This document shows, in pieces, positions 1 to 10,021 of a stretch of 64,000 nucleotides of DNA. The notes below the pieces were generated by a model. It did no database searches and was not told the DNA's origin. It worked only from the letters and a program-made list of their open reading frames with translations. The stretch is from Pelomonas sp. Root1237 (GTDB lineage: Bacteria > Pseudomonadota > Gammaproteobacteria > Burkholderiales > Burkholderiaceae_C). The DNA lies in NCBI RefSeq assembly GCF_001425055.1, contig NZ_LMDK01000004.1, forward strand, positions 63,573-127,572, read 5' to 3'. A program made the translations under genes and the position numbers. Position 1 is the first letter of the stretch; the number at the start of each line of letters is the position of its first letter.

Positions 1-535
1 AAAGTAGGCAAAAAGCTCTCCCCTGCGAAACCGCCCCTGTCGGGGTCCCCTGCGATGCTCGCGTTCAAACAAAGGGGCGCGAAGTCAGAAGTTGATGCGA
101 GCTGCGCTCGCGCCTCGGGCTCCTGCGCTTCTCGGCGGTTTAGAAGGGGAGGCCCCGAACAGCCACAACAGCCAAACCCGAAATCGGGCTGCCACTGGGC
201 TGTTCAATCACACCCCCTTTGAGGCCGCCGAGGAGCGCAGGACTTCAAGCCCGTTCGCGCAGCGAACCTCAAGAACTGACTCGCGACGCTTGTTTGAGCA
301 GAGCGTAGCGGCGCGAGTTCGGCGCGCGGGCTTGAAGTCCGACGCACTGAGGCAGGACCGAGCACAGCACCTGCGTGCTGTGCGACGCCTGACGAAGGAC
401 TTGCCGCTTGCAAGCGGCAAGGCACGCAGGGCAGCCCGCTGCGAAGCTAAGGGCCGGGCGGTTCGGGGGCGACTCTTTGCCTTCTTTCTGGTCGCTCAGA
501 AAGAAGGTCGCCCGCCGGGGCGACGTCCCGGCATG
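1..535. repeat. Non-coding region of nested inverted repeats
   Basis: About 535 bases before the first permease gene hold no convincing gene. Read directly, the stretch carries several perfect inverted repeats: 14-bp arms GGACTTCAAGCCCG at 240-253 and 327-340; 9-bp arms GCACAGCAC/GTGCTGTGC at 362-383 with a 4-base loop; a 20-bp perfect palindrome TTGCCGCTTGCAAGCGGCAA at 401-420; and 10-bp arms CCTTCTTTCT/AGAAAGAAGG at 480-507 with an 8-base loop. Open frames here have poor codon use and match nothing I recognise. It resembles the dispersed intergenic repeats seen in Burkholderiales (inference). It may separate the permeases from an upstream gene that lies outside the window. Confidence 0.55.
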
Positions 536-578
536 GCCATCGGCATCAACCTCCGACAGCTCGCGGAGCGCTGACCTC

Positions 579-1469
579 ATGCGCATCCCTGCCTCCTGGA
601 CGCCCTACCTCCTGGTCAGCCCCTTCCTGATCCTGTTCGCCGTGTTCGGCCTGTTCCCGCTGCTGTTCTCGGCCTGGCTGGCCTTCCAGTCCTGGGAGCC
701 GACCAGCGGCATCGACTCGATGAAGTTTGTCGGCCTCGACAACTTCATCTTCGCGTTGACCGACGGCTGGTTCTGGAAGGCGCTGCGCAACACGTTGTGG
801 CTGGCCTTCGCCTCCGGCGCGCCGCAGCATCTTGTGGCGTTGCCGCTGGCCGTCTTCCTGCACCAGGCCTTCGGGCGTTGGCGCGGCCTGTTCTCGGGTG
901 CCTACTTTCTGCCCTACATCACATCCACGGTCGCCATCGCGATGCTGTTCGGTTCGCTGTTCTCGAACGACTACGGGCTGATCAACCAGGCCCTGCATGC
1001 GCTGTTCGGCATGGAGAACATCAACTGGATGCGCTCCCCCGAGGCCATCAAGCCGGCCATCGCCCTCGTCGTGTTCTGGCGCTATGTCGGCTTCAACCTG
1101 GTGCTGTATCTGGCCGCGCTGCAGACCATCCCGCACGACCTCTACCAGGCCGCCAAGCTCGACGGCGCCAACGCCTGGCAGCAGTTCTGGCGCATCACGC
1201 TGCCCAGCCTCAAGCCCATGATCCTGTTCGGCGTCACCCTGTCCCTGATCGGCGGGCTGCAGCTGTTCGAGGAGCCCTTCATCCTGACCAATGGCAAGGG
1301 CGGTGCCGACCAGCAGGCCATGACGGTGGCCATGTACCTCTACCGCGAGGCCTTCGACTTCAGCGACTTCGGCGGCGCCAGTGCGCTGGCCTGGATCATG
1401 TTCGGCGTCATCGCCGGGCTGACCTGGCTGACCAACAAGGCCTTTGCGGACAGGCGGGTGCAGGCATGA
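579..1469 (+). CDS. Sugar ABC transporter permease, MalF/UgpA type
   Basis: A 296-residue inner-membrane permease of the carbohydrate-uptake ABC family (CUT1). It starts at ATG 579 with a first membrane helix near residues 10-30 and has about six hydrophobic segments. The cytoplasmic EAA loop that contacts the ATPase is visible as 'AAKLDGANAWQQFWRITLP' near residues 190-208. The frame is open further upstream, but that extension is repeat DNA with no protein character. The stop overlaps the next start (ATGA), so the two permeases should be translated together and form a heterodimer. The downstream GH1 and GH16 enzymes suggest a beta-glucan oligosaccharide or cellobiose-like substrate (inference). 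No binding protein precedes it; the likely partner is encoded at 8777-10021. Confidence 0.9.
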   Translation: MRIPASWTPYLLVSPFLILFAVFGLFPLLFSAWLAFQSWEPTSGIDSMKFVGLDNFIFALTDGWFWKALRNTLWLAFASGAPQHLVALPLAVFLHQAFGRWRGLFSGAYFLPYITSTVAIAMLFGSLFSNDYGLINQALHALFGMENINWMRSPEAIKPAIALVVFWRYVGFNLVLYLAALQTIPHDLYQAAKLDGANAWQQFWRITLPSLKPMILFGVTLSLIGGLQLFEEPFILTNGKGGADQQAMTVAMYLYREAFDFSDFGGASALAWIMFGVIAGLTWLTNKAFADRRVQA

Positions 1470-2284
1470 AGAGGGTTCCGAAGTACGCGGCCTACGCGGT
1501 TGTCGGCGCTGGTGCGCTGATCATGCTGGCGCCGTTCTATTTCATGTTCGTGTTCGCGACCCAGTCGCGCACCGACATCTTCAACGTGCCGCCGCCGCTG
1601 TTCTTCAGCACCGAACTGCTCAACAACATCGGCGTGCTCACCACACGGCTGCCGTTCTGGAAGAACGTCGGCTGGAGCCTCTACGTCGGCCTCATGTCCA
1701 CGGCGCTGACCCTGCTGTTCTGCTCGATGGCCGGCTATGCCTTCGCGATGCTGGAGTTCCGTTTCAAGAAGGCTCTGTTCGCCCTCGTCATGGGAACCAT
1801 GATGGTGCCGGCCTTCATGAACATGATCCCGACCTTCATGGTCATGGACACGCTGGGCTGGATCGACACCCACCGCGCGCTCTACCTGCCCGGCGCGGCG
1901 AGCGCCTTCGGCATCTTCCTGATGCGCCAGTTCGCGGCCAGCACGGTGCCGCATGAGCTGATCAACGCCGCGCGCATCGATGGCTGCAGCGAGCTTGGCA
2001 TCTACTGGCGCATCGCGTTGCCGCTGATGAAGCCGGCGCTGGGCACGCTCGGCCTCATCACCTTCATCAGTTCATGGAACAACTTCATGAACCCGCTGAT
2101 CGTCATGCGCACCGCCGAGAACTACACGCTGCCGCTGGCCCTGCGCAGCCTTTTCAGCACCACGAGCACCGAATGGGGCGCCCTGATGGCCGGCTCGGCC
2201 ATCGCGACGTTGCCCCTGCTCGTCCTCTTCGTCATCTCGTCGCGCCAGCTCATCGCCGGTCTCACGGCTGGCGCCGTCAAATAA
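1466..2284 (+). CDS. Sugar ABC transporter permease, MalG/UgpE type
   Basis: The second CUT1 permease, 272 residues, starting at ATG 1466 inside the stop of the first. It has a membrane helix at about residues 10-30, further hydrophobic segments, and the EAA loop 'NAARIDGCSELGIYWRIALP' near residues 170-190, where the ATPase docks. With the preceding protein it should form the transmembrane channel of a sugar importer. The GH1 gene begins 9 bases after its stop, so uptake and cleavage of the imported disaccharide are probably co-expressed. The annotated ATPase and binding protein that complete the system are on the opposite strand at 7719-10021. Confidence 0.9.
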   Translation: MKRVPKYAAYAVVGAGALIMLAPFYFMFVFATQSRTDIFNVPPPLFFSTELLNNIGVLTTRLPFWKNVGWSLYVGLMSTALTLLFCSMAGYAFAMLEFRFKKALFALVMGTMMVPAFMNMIPTFMVMDTLGWIDTHRALYLPGAASAFGIFLMRQFAASTVPHELINAARIDGCSELGIYWRIALPLMKPALGTLGLITFISSWNNFMNPLIVMRTAENYTLPLALRSLFSTTSTEWGALMAGSAIATLPLLVLFVISSRQLIAGLTAGAVK

Positions 2285-2293
2285 GAACAGTCC

Positions 2294-3637
2294 ATGAATC
2301 CTCTGCACCGCCCTCTGTACCAGCAATTTCCGCCCAACTTTGTGTGGGGCGTCGCCACCAGCAGCTTCCAGATCGAGGGCGCCGCCCACGCCGACGGCAA
2401 GGGCGAGTCCATCTGGGACCGCTTCTGCAGGCAGCCCGGCGCGATTGCCGACGGCAGCAATGGCGAAGTGGCATGCGACCACTTCAATCGCCTCGACGAC
2501 GACCTCGACCTGATCGCGTCGCTGGGCGTCAACTGCTACCGCTTCTCCATCGCCTGGCCGCGCGTGCAGGCCAAGGGCTACGGCGACTTCAGCCCCAAGG
2601 GCCTGGACTTCTACGAGCGCCTGGTCGATGGCCTCAAGGCGCGCGGCATCCAGGCCTTCGCGACGCTGAACCATTGGGACCTGCCGCAGGGCCTGCAGGA
2701 CCGCGGCGGCTGGAACGACCGCGATACGGTGCACCGCTTCGTCGACTACGCCCGCCATGTGCAGGCCCGCATCGGCGACCGCGTCGACGGCATCACCACG
2801 CACAACGAGCCCTGGGTCGTCGCCGTGCTGGGCAATGAGCAGGGCAACTTCGCGCCCGGCATCAAGAGCCGCAGAACAGCCATCCAGGTCTGCCACCACC
2901 TGCTGCTCAGCCACGGCCTGGCCTTGCAGGCGCTGCGGGCCGACGGCGCCAGGAGCCAGCTCGGCATCGTGCTCAACCTGTCGTCCACCGTGCCGGCCAC
3001 CGCCATGCCCGAGGACATCGCCGCCGCGGCCATGGCCGACGCCCGCAGCCGCCGCTGGTATGCCGACCCGCTGTTCAAGGGCAGCTATCCCGAGGAAGTG
3101 ATGGCCGAGCTGGGTGCGGACGCGCCTGTCGTGCATGCCGGCGACATGGCCGCAATCGCCCAGCCGATGGACTACCTCGGCGTCAACTACTACACCCGTA
3201 CCGTCGTGTCGGCGAGCGGCGCGGACTGGAAGCCCGAGGAGCGCGGCCTGCCGGTGTCGGACATGGGCTGGGAGATCTATGCCGACGGCCTGACCGACCT
3301 GCTCGTGCTGCTGCACCGCGACTACCCCGGCCTGCCGCCCGTCTACGTGACCGAGAACGGCGGTGCCTTCAAGGACGAGACCCTGGTGGGCGGCCGCGTG
3401 CAGGACGACGACCGCATTGCCTACCTGCGCGATCACATCGCGGCGGTAGCCAGCGCCATGCGGCAGGGGGTGCCCATGGCCGGCTACATGGTCTGGAGCC
3501 TGATGGACAACTTCGAATGGGCCAGCGGTTACCTGAAGCGCTTCGGTATCGTGCACGTCGACTACGAGACGCAAGCCCGCACGCCCAAGGCCAGCGCCGA
3601 GTGGTACCGCGACTTCCTGCGCGATTGGCGGGGATAG
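2294..3637 (+). CDS. Beta-glucosidase, glycoside hydrolase family 1
   Basis: A 447-residue GH1 enzyme, normal length for bacterial beta-glucosidases, with no signal peptide and therefore cytoplasmic. The fold markers are all present: 'WGVATSSFQIEG' near residues 18-29, 'TLNHWDLPQGL' near 124-134, the acid/base glutamate E172 in 'NEPW', and the nucleophile E354 in 'YVTENGG'. It ends with 'YMVWSLMDNFEWASGY', which shapes the substrate pocket. It hydrolyses beta-glucosides imported by the preceding ABC permeases to glucose. Together with the GH16 endoglucanase that follows, the most likely diet is laminari-oligosaccharides or mixed-linkage beta-glucan fragments, though cellobiose cannot be excluded. 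Confidence 0.95.
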   Translation: MNPLHRPLYQQFPPNFVWGVATSSFQIEGAAHADGKGESIWDRFCRQPGAIADGSNGEVACDHFNRLDDDLDLIASLGVNCYRFSIAWPRVQAKGYGDFSPKGLDFYERLVDGLKARGIQAFATLNHWDLPQGLQDRGGWNDRDTVHRFVDYARHVQARIGDRVDGITTHNEPWVVAVLGNEQGNFAPGIKSRRTAIQVCHHLLLSHGLALQALRADGARSQLGIVLNLSSTVPATAMPEDIAAAAMADARSRRWYADPLFKGSYPEEVMAELGADAPVVHAGDMAAIAQPMDYLGVNYYTRTVVSASGADWKPEERGLPVSDMGWEIYADGLTDLLVLLHRDYPGLPPVYVTENGGAFKDETLVGGRVQDDDRIAYLRDHIAAVASAMRQGVPMAGYMVWSLMDNFEWASGYLKRFGIVHVDYETQARTPKASAEWYRDFLRDWRG

Positions 3638-3651
3638 GCCCACCCCCTACC

Positions 3652-3734
3652 GGCTGCGCCGGCCCCTCAAGGAGGCGTCGCCAGCGGCCTGGCAAAGCCA
3701 GTTCCGCGGCGCCCCTTGGGAAGGCACGACGCCT
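3652..3734. repeat. Intergenic inverted repeats between GH1 and GH16
   Basis: The 121-base gap between GH1 and GH16 contains a short hairpin CCGGC-TGC-GCCGG at 3652-3664 and 8-bp arms AGGCGTCG (3673-3680) and CGACGCCT (3727-3734) enclosing further GC-rich complementary sequence. No U-tract follows, so a simple intrinsic terminator is not supported. It could be an mRNA processing or stabilising structure, or a dispersed repeat. Confidence 0.35.
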
Positions 3735-3758
3735 GACACGACAACTACGGAGACAAAA

Positions 3759-4664
3759 ATGAAGCAAATCACTCCCACTCCCAGCCCCTGGCGCCATGTG
3801 CTGCCGGCCATCGCCTTCGTGCTGACAGCCTGCGGCGGCGGTGGCGGTTCGGCCACCGCTGCGCCGGCCGCCGCGCCCGCTCCCGCACCGGCCCCCGCGC
3901 CATCCAACAGCTGGACCCTGGTCTGGAGCGACGAGTTCGACGCTGCCGCCGGCACCGTGCCCAAGGCCGCCAACTGGAACTACGACATCGGCAACGCCGA
4001 GAACAGTGGCTGGGGCAACCACGAGTTTCAGTACTACACGTCCAACGCCCGCAACGCGCAGATGGACGGCAGCGGCATGCTCGTCATCACGGCCGAGAAG
4101 GCCAGCAACGCCGGCCCCTGCTGGAACGCCAAGCCCTGTGACTACACGTCGGCGCGCATCCACACCAATGGCAAGGTCGGCTTCACCTACGGCAAGGTCG
4201 AGGCGCGCATGAAGCTGCCGTCCGGCCAAGGCATTTGGCCGGCCTTCTGGGCGCTGGGCACCGACCTCGCGACGGCCGGCTGGCCGAAGTCCGGCGAGAT
4301 CGACATCATGGAATTCATCGGCAAGACGCCAAACACCACCTACGGCACTCTGCATGGCCCCGGCTACTCGGGCGCCCAGGGCATTGGCAAGCCCTACGAC
4401 TTCGGCAAGCCGGTCGCGGATGACTTCCACACCTACACGATCATCAAGCGGCCCAACGAGATCGTCTGGCAGGTCGACGGCGTCGACTATCACCGCCTCA
4501 CGCCCGCGCTGCTGCCCGCTGGCGGCACCTGGGTGTTCGAGAAGCCCTTCTTCGTCATCCTCAACCTTGCCGTCGGCGGCGACTGGCCTGGCGCGCCGGA
4601 CGCCACGACGCCGCTGCCGGCACAAATGAAGGTGGACTGGGTCAGGATCTACAAGGAGAACTGA
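3759..4664 (+). CDS. GH16 endo-beta-1,3-glucanase (laminarinase) lipoprotein
   Basis: A 301-residue exported glycoside hydrolase family 16 enzyme. The N-terminus has a lipoprotein signal with lipobox 'LTAC' (C25), followed by a Gly and then Ala/Pro-rich linker to about residue 50. The catalytic motif 'EIDIMEFIG' at 180-188 has the nucleophile E180, helper D182 and acid/base E185 in the spacing typical of laminarinases with the beta-bulge. 'WPAFWALG' and the C-terminal 'MKVDWVRIYK' are further GH16 hallmarks. It should cut beta-1,3-glucan at the cell surface so that the ABC system imports fragments for the GH1 enzyme. RBS-like GGAGAC lies 8 bases before ATG. Only 2 bases separate it from the next gene. 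Confidence 0.92.
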   Translation: MKQITPTPSPWRHVLPAIAFVLTACGGGGGSATAAPAAAPAPAPAPAPSNSWTLVWSDEFDAAAGTVPKAANWNYDIGNAENSGWGNHEFQYYTSNARNAQMDGSGMLVITAEKASNAGPCWNAKPCDYTSARIHTNGKVGFTYGKVEARMKLPSGQGIWPAFWALGTDLATAGWPKSGEIDIMEFIGKTPNTTYGTLHGPGYSGAQGIGKPYDFGKPVADDFHTYTIIKRPNEIVWQVDGVDYHRLTPALLPAGGTWVFEKPFFVILNLAVGGDWPGAPDATTPLPAQMKVDWVRIYKEN

Positions 4665-4666
4665 CC

Positions 4667-5227
4667 ATGCGTCGTCTGCTTTGCGTCCTGACCCTGACCC
4701 TGACCGGCGGCCTGCTCTGCGCTACGGCTGTCGCCCATGCCGTCGAAGTGAAAACCTCCTTCGGCAGCTTCAACGCTCCCGAGGGCGTGTCAGTGGTCAA
4801 TCGCGAGGAGAAGCCCGACAAGGCCGGCAAGCCCACGGGGCTGGCGGTCTATTCGCGCACCGACGATCCCAGGGCCGTCTTCATCGTCTTGTGGAACTAT
4901 GCCGAGCCCGATCCGGCCAAGCCCTACGACCCGCTGGACGGCGCGGTCAAGATCGGCAACCCCTTCGACAAGAAGCTGACCCGCGATGCCGCCAAGCCGG
5001 TGCTGGTGGGCGGCGTGGAAGGCGGACGCTACGAGGGCAAGCTGCCCAACGGCCTGCGGGCCGTCAGCTATGTGGCCGTGAAGGGGGGCTACCGCCTCAT
5101 CGTGCTGTTGAAGGCGCCGCCGGAGAGCCCCTACAAGGAGCTGTCCGACGCCTTCGCTCGGGGCGTCGAAGGGTTTGCCTGGGCGGTGCCCCTGCCCGAG
5201 CAGGCGGCCTCGGCACCGTCGCAGTGA
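4667..5227 (+). CDS. Exported protein of unknown function
   Basis: A 186-residue protein with a clear Sec signal peptide (hydrophobic residues 4-20, likely cleavage after 'AHA' at residue 24). The mature part is mixed alpha/beta with no cysteine, catalytic motif or membrane segment that I recognise. It follows the GH16 gene after 2 bases and is almost certainly in its transcript, so a periplasmic accessory role in glucan use is possible, but nothing in the sequence proves that. The small Ala/Ser C-terminal tail looks disordered. Confidence 0.7.
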   Translation: MRRLLCVLTLTLTGGLLCATAVAHAVEVKTSFGSFNAPEGVSVVNREEKPDKAGKPTGLAVYSRTDDPRAVFIVLWNYAEPDPAKPYDPLDGAVKIGNPFDKKLTRDAAKPVLVGGVEGGRYEGKLPNGLRAVSYVAVKGGYRLIVLLKAPPESPYKELSDAFARGVEGFAWAVPLPEQAASAPSQ

Positions 5228-5370
5228 AGCGGCCGCCTGGGCGCTGACGAACTGTTTCTTGCGCCAGGGCGCTGCAAAGATGCGTAGCATGGCGGCGGCT
5301 TTTCGATCGTGCCGGTCGTCCGCCGCATTGCGCAGGCGGCCACGGCGAAACAGCCGCCCCAGGAGGAACC

Positions 5371-6129
5371 GTGGTCGCCATCCGCCTGCCGCTGCGCATG
5401 CTTTGCACCGTCCTGGCTGCGATGGCGTTGGATGCCGGCGCCGCGGGCGCGCTGCCGTCCACGCTGCGGCTGGCCAGGCTGGATGGCGTACCCGATCAGC
5501 GCATAGGCAGCGAAATCCTCAAAGTCGCCTATGCGCGGCTGGGCATCGACCTGCAGTTCGTCGCCGTGCCGGCCCTGCGCTCGCTGCTCGAGTCCAGCGA
5601 GGGGCGTCTTGATGGCGAGGTCCAGCGCATCCTGAACGTCGAGGTGCAGTACCCGACGTTGCTTGCAGTCCGGCCCTCGATCAACTACATCGAGCCGGCC
5701 GCCTTCGTGAAGAAACTGGATTTCAAGATCCAGGGCTGGCCCTCCATTGCGGCCTACCAGGTCGGCATCGTGCGCGGCGTGGGCTCCTCCGAGGCGGGAA
5801 CCCAGGGCATGGCCCGCGTGACGGCAGTGCCTTCGATGGAAGCCCTCATGCGCATGGTCGCCGCGGAGCGCATCGACGTGGCCGTCAACGACCGCCTGAG
5901 CGGCATGCTCATCCTTCAACAGCTGGGGCTGCAAGGCGAAGTGCACCCGCTCGATCCGCCGCTGCAGCACATCCCGCTCTACCACTTCCTGCATGTGCGG
6001 CATGCGGAGTTGCTGCCGCGGATCGAGGAAACCCTGCGCGGCATGGCGGCCAGCGGCGAGCTGGAACAGATTCGCTCACGCGCGGCGAAAAGGATCGCCG
6101 AGGAGTACGAAAGACGCGCCTTGCCCTGA
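5371..6129 (+). CDS. Periplasmic solute-binding protein, SBP_bac_3-like
   Basis: A 252-residue exported protein resembling family 3 solute-binding proteins (amino-acid/polar type) such as those found alone in betaproteobacteria. A GTG start at 5371 is chosen because AGGAGG lies 4 bases upstream and it gives a signal peptide ending near 'AGA'; an internal ATG at 5398 is the alternative. The mature region has the familiar opening '...RLARLDGVPDQRIGSEIL...YARLGIDLQFVAVP', with the core 'ERIDVAVNDRLSG' in the second lobe. No permease or ATPase gene adjoins it, so it may be an orphan sensor-type binding protein rather than part of a transporter. The ligand cannot be read from the sequence. Confidence 0.75.
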   Translation: MVAIRLPLRMLCTVLAAMALDAGAAGALPSTLRLARLDGVPDQRIGSEILKVAYARLGIDLQFVAVPALRSLLESSEGRLDGEVQRILNVEVQYPTLLAVRPSINYIEPAAFVKKLDFKIQGWPSIAAYQVGIVRGVGSSEAGTQGMARVTAVPSMEALMRMVAAERIDVAVNDRLSGMLILQQLGLQGEVHPLDPPLQHIPLYHFLHVRHAELLPRIEETLRGMAASGELEQIRSRAAKRIAEEYERRALP

Positions 6130-6190
6130 CGCCGCGCTCGCACCGTCGTCCGCGGCGACACTGCGACCGGTCCAGACGCCGATCCACCGC

Positions 6191-7714
6191 ATGCCCTGCA
6201 CGCCGTTCCACCTCCGCCCCATCCCGAAGCTCTGCCTAACCCTGTGCCTGTGCGCAGGAGGCGCCGCTGCCCAACTGCCCGAGTCCACCGGGCTGCGCCG
6301 CAACGAGGCCCTGCTGACCCTCGAATACCAGACCGTCAAGGTGCCGGGCGACCAGTCCATCGACCTGCTGGGCTTTCACGCCTACCGCAAGCTGCTCGAC
6401 GGCGTCTATGTGGGTGGCGGCTTCTATGCGCCGCTTGTCAGGGGTGCCTATGGCGGCTTCGTGGCCGCGGACCTGGGCCTGCACTTCAGGCGCCCGTTGG
6501 CCGGGCCGGTATTCGCGATGGCGGGCCTGTCGGCCGGCGGCGGCGGCGGCGGGCGCAGCGTCGAGCACAGCAAGCTGCTGTCGGGCAGCGGCGGCTTTGC
6601 CAAGGGCTATGCGGGCCTCGGCTATGACTTCGGCGAGTTCACGCTGGGCGCCACGGTCTCGCGCCTGAAGTTCCGCCAGGCCATCATCGACGGTACCCAG
6701 GCCAGCCTGCTGCTGGAGGTGCCCTTCAGCTACCTCACGGGGCCGTTCTCCGGCCACGGCCAGCCCTTGCCGGCCGTGGACGACCACCGTGCTGGCGCGG
6801 AGATGGGCGAGAACATGTTGACGCTGTCCCTGGACAACTACCGGCAGCGGTCGCCCCAGGGGTCGAACAGGAACACGGTGCGGCTGGCCGACCTGCAGTA
6901 CGCGCATTTCTTCGCCGCCGACAGCTACTGGTTCGCCGCCCTGGGCATGGGCTACAGCGGCCTGCCCCTGTACAACCAGTTGTTGGGCGGGGTGGGCCAG
7001 CGCTGGCGCGTCGCACCCGACATCACGCTGTACGGGCAGCTGGGCCTGGGCTCGGGCGGTTATTCATCGGACGTGATCGACACCAGCTCCGGCCTGCTGG
7101 TCTATCCCAAGCTGGCTGCCGAGTATTCGCTGACGCGCGACCTGGGTCTGGCGCTCTCTGTCGGATACATGACGGCACCCAAAGGCAGCTCGCGCAACCA
7201 GACCTGGGGCCTGAGCCTGACGCACCACTTGCGTTCCGGCCGCAGCGCCGAGGCACCCGGCCCGGCCCGTTGGCAGGGCCTGCGCCTGTCGGTGCTGCAC
7301 CAGACGGACCTGCACCTGAGCTACCGCGGGACCGACGGGCCCTCACTGCAGATGCTGGGCCTGCAGCTCGACATTCCCGCCGGGCAGCGCTGGTACCTGC
7401 CGCTGCAGGCTTCGGCGGCCTACAACGCCTACCTGGGCTATCCGGGCTATGCCGAGATCCTGGGCGGCCTTGGGGTGCAGACGCTTGCAGGGTCGGGGGA
7501 GCGCCTGCAGGCCTATGGCCAATTGCTGGCCGGCGCCAATGTGCACGGCAAGGCGGTCAAGGCCAATGCGGGTGTGCGCTGGCTGCTGGATGAGCGGCTG
7601 GCCATGAACTTCAGCGTCGGCCGCATCGAGGCGCGCAGCGCCGGCGGCGGCCGGTTCAAGGCCGACAACCTGGCGCTGGGGCTGGACTACCGGTTCTCGA
7701 TCCCGACGCGTTGA
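6191..7714 (+). CDS. Exported protein with repeated Gly-rich beta modules
   Basis: A 507-residue protein with a signal peptide ('LCLTLCLCAGGAAAQ', cleavage about residue 21). ATG 6191 is preferred because residues encoded further upstream in the frame overlap the previous gene and have no signal character. The mature chain is rich in Gly, Tyr and Leu with alternating polar/apolar stretches ending in aromatic residues, as in outer-membrane beta-barrels, and it closes with '...LGLDYRFSIPTR'. Three similar blocks can be traced (about 65-180, 255-360 and 385-500), each with a 'Y-x-Y/LGGxG...GAxxxxL' pattern. I do not recognise the family. It ends 4 bases before the convergent ATPase gene. Confidence 0.65.
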   Translation: MPCTPFHLRPIPKLCLTLCLCAGGAAAQLPESTGLRRNEALLTLEYQTVKVPGDQSIDLLGFHAYRKLLDGVYVGGGFYAPLVRGAYGGFVAADLGLHFRRPLAGPVFAMAGLSAGGGGGGRSVEHSKLLSGSGGFAKGYAGLGYDFGEFTLGATVSRLKFRQAIIDGTQASLLLEVPFSYLTGPFSGHGQPLPAVDDHRAGAEMGENMLTLSLDNYRQRSPQGSNRNTVRLADLQYAHFFAADSYWFAALGMGYSGLPLYNQLLGGVGQRWRVAPDITLYGQLGLGSGGYSSDVIDTSSGLLVYPKLAAEYSLTRDLGLALSVGYMTAPKGSSRNQTWGLSLTHHLRSGRSAEAPGPARWQGLRLSVLHQTDLHLSYRGTDGPSLQMLGLQLDIPAGQRWYLPLQASAAYNAYLGYPGYAEILGGLGVQTLAGSGERLQAYGQLLAGANVHGKAVKANAGVRWLLDERLAMNFSVGRIEARSAGGGRFKADNLALGLDYRFSIPTR

Positions 7715-7718
7715 GTAC

Positions 7719-8776
<1,058 letters not shown>

Positions 8777-8780
<4 letters not shown>

Positions 8781-10021
8781 GGTTGTCTCCTGTTGTCGTC
8801 TGTGTTCTGCAAGACCCTGGCGAGGGTCTGTTGCACCGTCTGCACGGGGATGTCGCGGTTCCAATAGTCGCTGACCGCGCGTTCGAGCGCCGTCAGCTGC
8901 GCCGGTGCGAGCAGCAATTCCGTGTTGCCGACCAGCCGGCCGGCATCGCGCAGCGCCGCAGCGCCGGCCTGGGCGCAGACGTCCAGCGTGCGGGTGTCGA
9001 GGTCGGTGCGCACCGGTACCGAGCCCTTGCGGGCGCTGAAGGCGAGTTGGGTGGCGGGCGCAGTGGCGACGCGGGCCAGCAGGGCCTGGGCTGGCCGGGC
9101 GCTGCCGTTCTTGTCCTTGGGAAAGACCAGCACGTCGCCGCTGACGATGTAGGTCGAGCGCGGGCTTAAGCCCGGCGTGCAGCCATAGTCGCGGCCCGGT
9201 TGCTGGCCGGCCTGGGCGAATTCGCCCTTGGCCCAGTCGCCCATGAACTGCAGCCCCGCGCGGCCGCTGACGAGCAGGGCCGTCGTGTCAGCCCAGCTGC
9301 GCCCGGGCGAGGCCGGGTCCACATAACGGCGCAGCTTCTTGTAGCTCAGCAGCACCTGGCGCAGCGCCTCGCCCTGCACGGCCGCGGCATCGCGGTCACG
9401 CAGCACGGCCAGATACAGGTCGCGTCCGCCCTGGTTGGCCAGCAGCGCGATGAAGAGGTTGAGGTCCTGCCAGGACTGCCCGCCGTGGGCCAGCGGGATC
9501 AGCCCGGCGGCTTGCAGCTTGTCCAGCGTGGCGAAGAGCTCGTCCATGCTGCGCGGCTCGGCCTTCACGCCGGCTTTGGCCAGCGCCGCCTTGGAGCTCC
9601 ACAGCCACACCGGCATGTGGATGCTGACGGGGGCGGCGTAGACATGACCGTCCACCTTCACGGCGTCCAGCAGCACGGCAGGCAGCACCTCGGCCCAGCG
9701 GCCCTGGGCGGCCACGTCGTCGATGGCTTGCAACCGGCCTTCGCGCGCCAGCCGCACGAGGGCGAGGGACGGGTTGAACTGCGCCGCCATCGGCGGGTTG
9801 CCGGCGGCGACGCGCTCCTGCACGACCGCGCGCGCCTGCTCCGACGCCGTCACCGCCAGCTCGCGCCACTGGCCGCCGGCCGCGCGGTAGGCCTCGGCCA
9901 AGGCCTGCTTGGCGGCCGTCTCGCCGGACGAGATCCACCAATGGACGACGTCCGTCGGCGTCCCGGCCTGGGCCACGGCGGCAAACAGGGACGTGACAAG
10001 AAGGACGCAGGCGCGGAGCAT
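8777..10021 (-). CDS. Periplasmic sugar-binding protein of ABC importer
   Basis: A 414-residue family 1 (MalE/UgpB-like) extracellular solute-binding protein. ATG 10021 gives a standard signal peptide (hydrophobic core 'ACVLLVTSLFAAVAQA', cleavage about residue 19). The mature start 'DVVHWWISSGETAAKQALAEA' and the core 'GDWAKGEFAQAG' are typical of sugar binders of this group. It is the first gene of a two-gene unit with the ATPase (TTGA overlap). It diverges from the response regulator gene across a 78-base AT-rich region, which suggests that the two-component system controls it. Combined with GH1/GH16 nearby, a beta-glucan oligosaccharide ligand is the best guess. Confidence 0.9.

Noticed and set aside
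92..574. Frames in the leading repeat region as genes
   Set aside because: Codon use is poor, frames overlap on both strands and the region is full of palindromes. The short end 'INLRQLAER' before the permease could be a gene tail but is too short to support.
2072..3643. A 523-codon open frame antisense to GH1
   Set aside because: It mirrors the GH1 gene, is rich in Ala/His/Gln/Val from reading high-GC codons backwards, and has no recognisable domain.
5371..6129. Binding protein as part of an amino-acid ABC transporter
   Set aside because: No permease or ATPase of that type adjoins it, so only a solute-binding protein is called.
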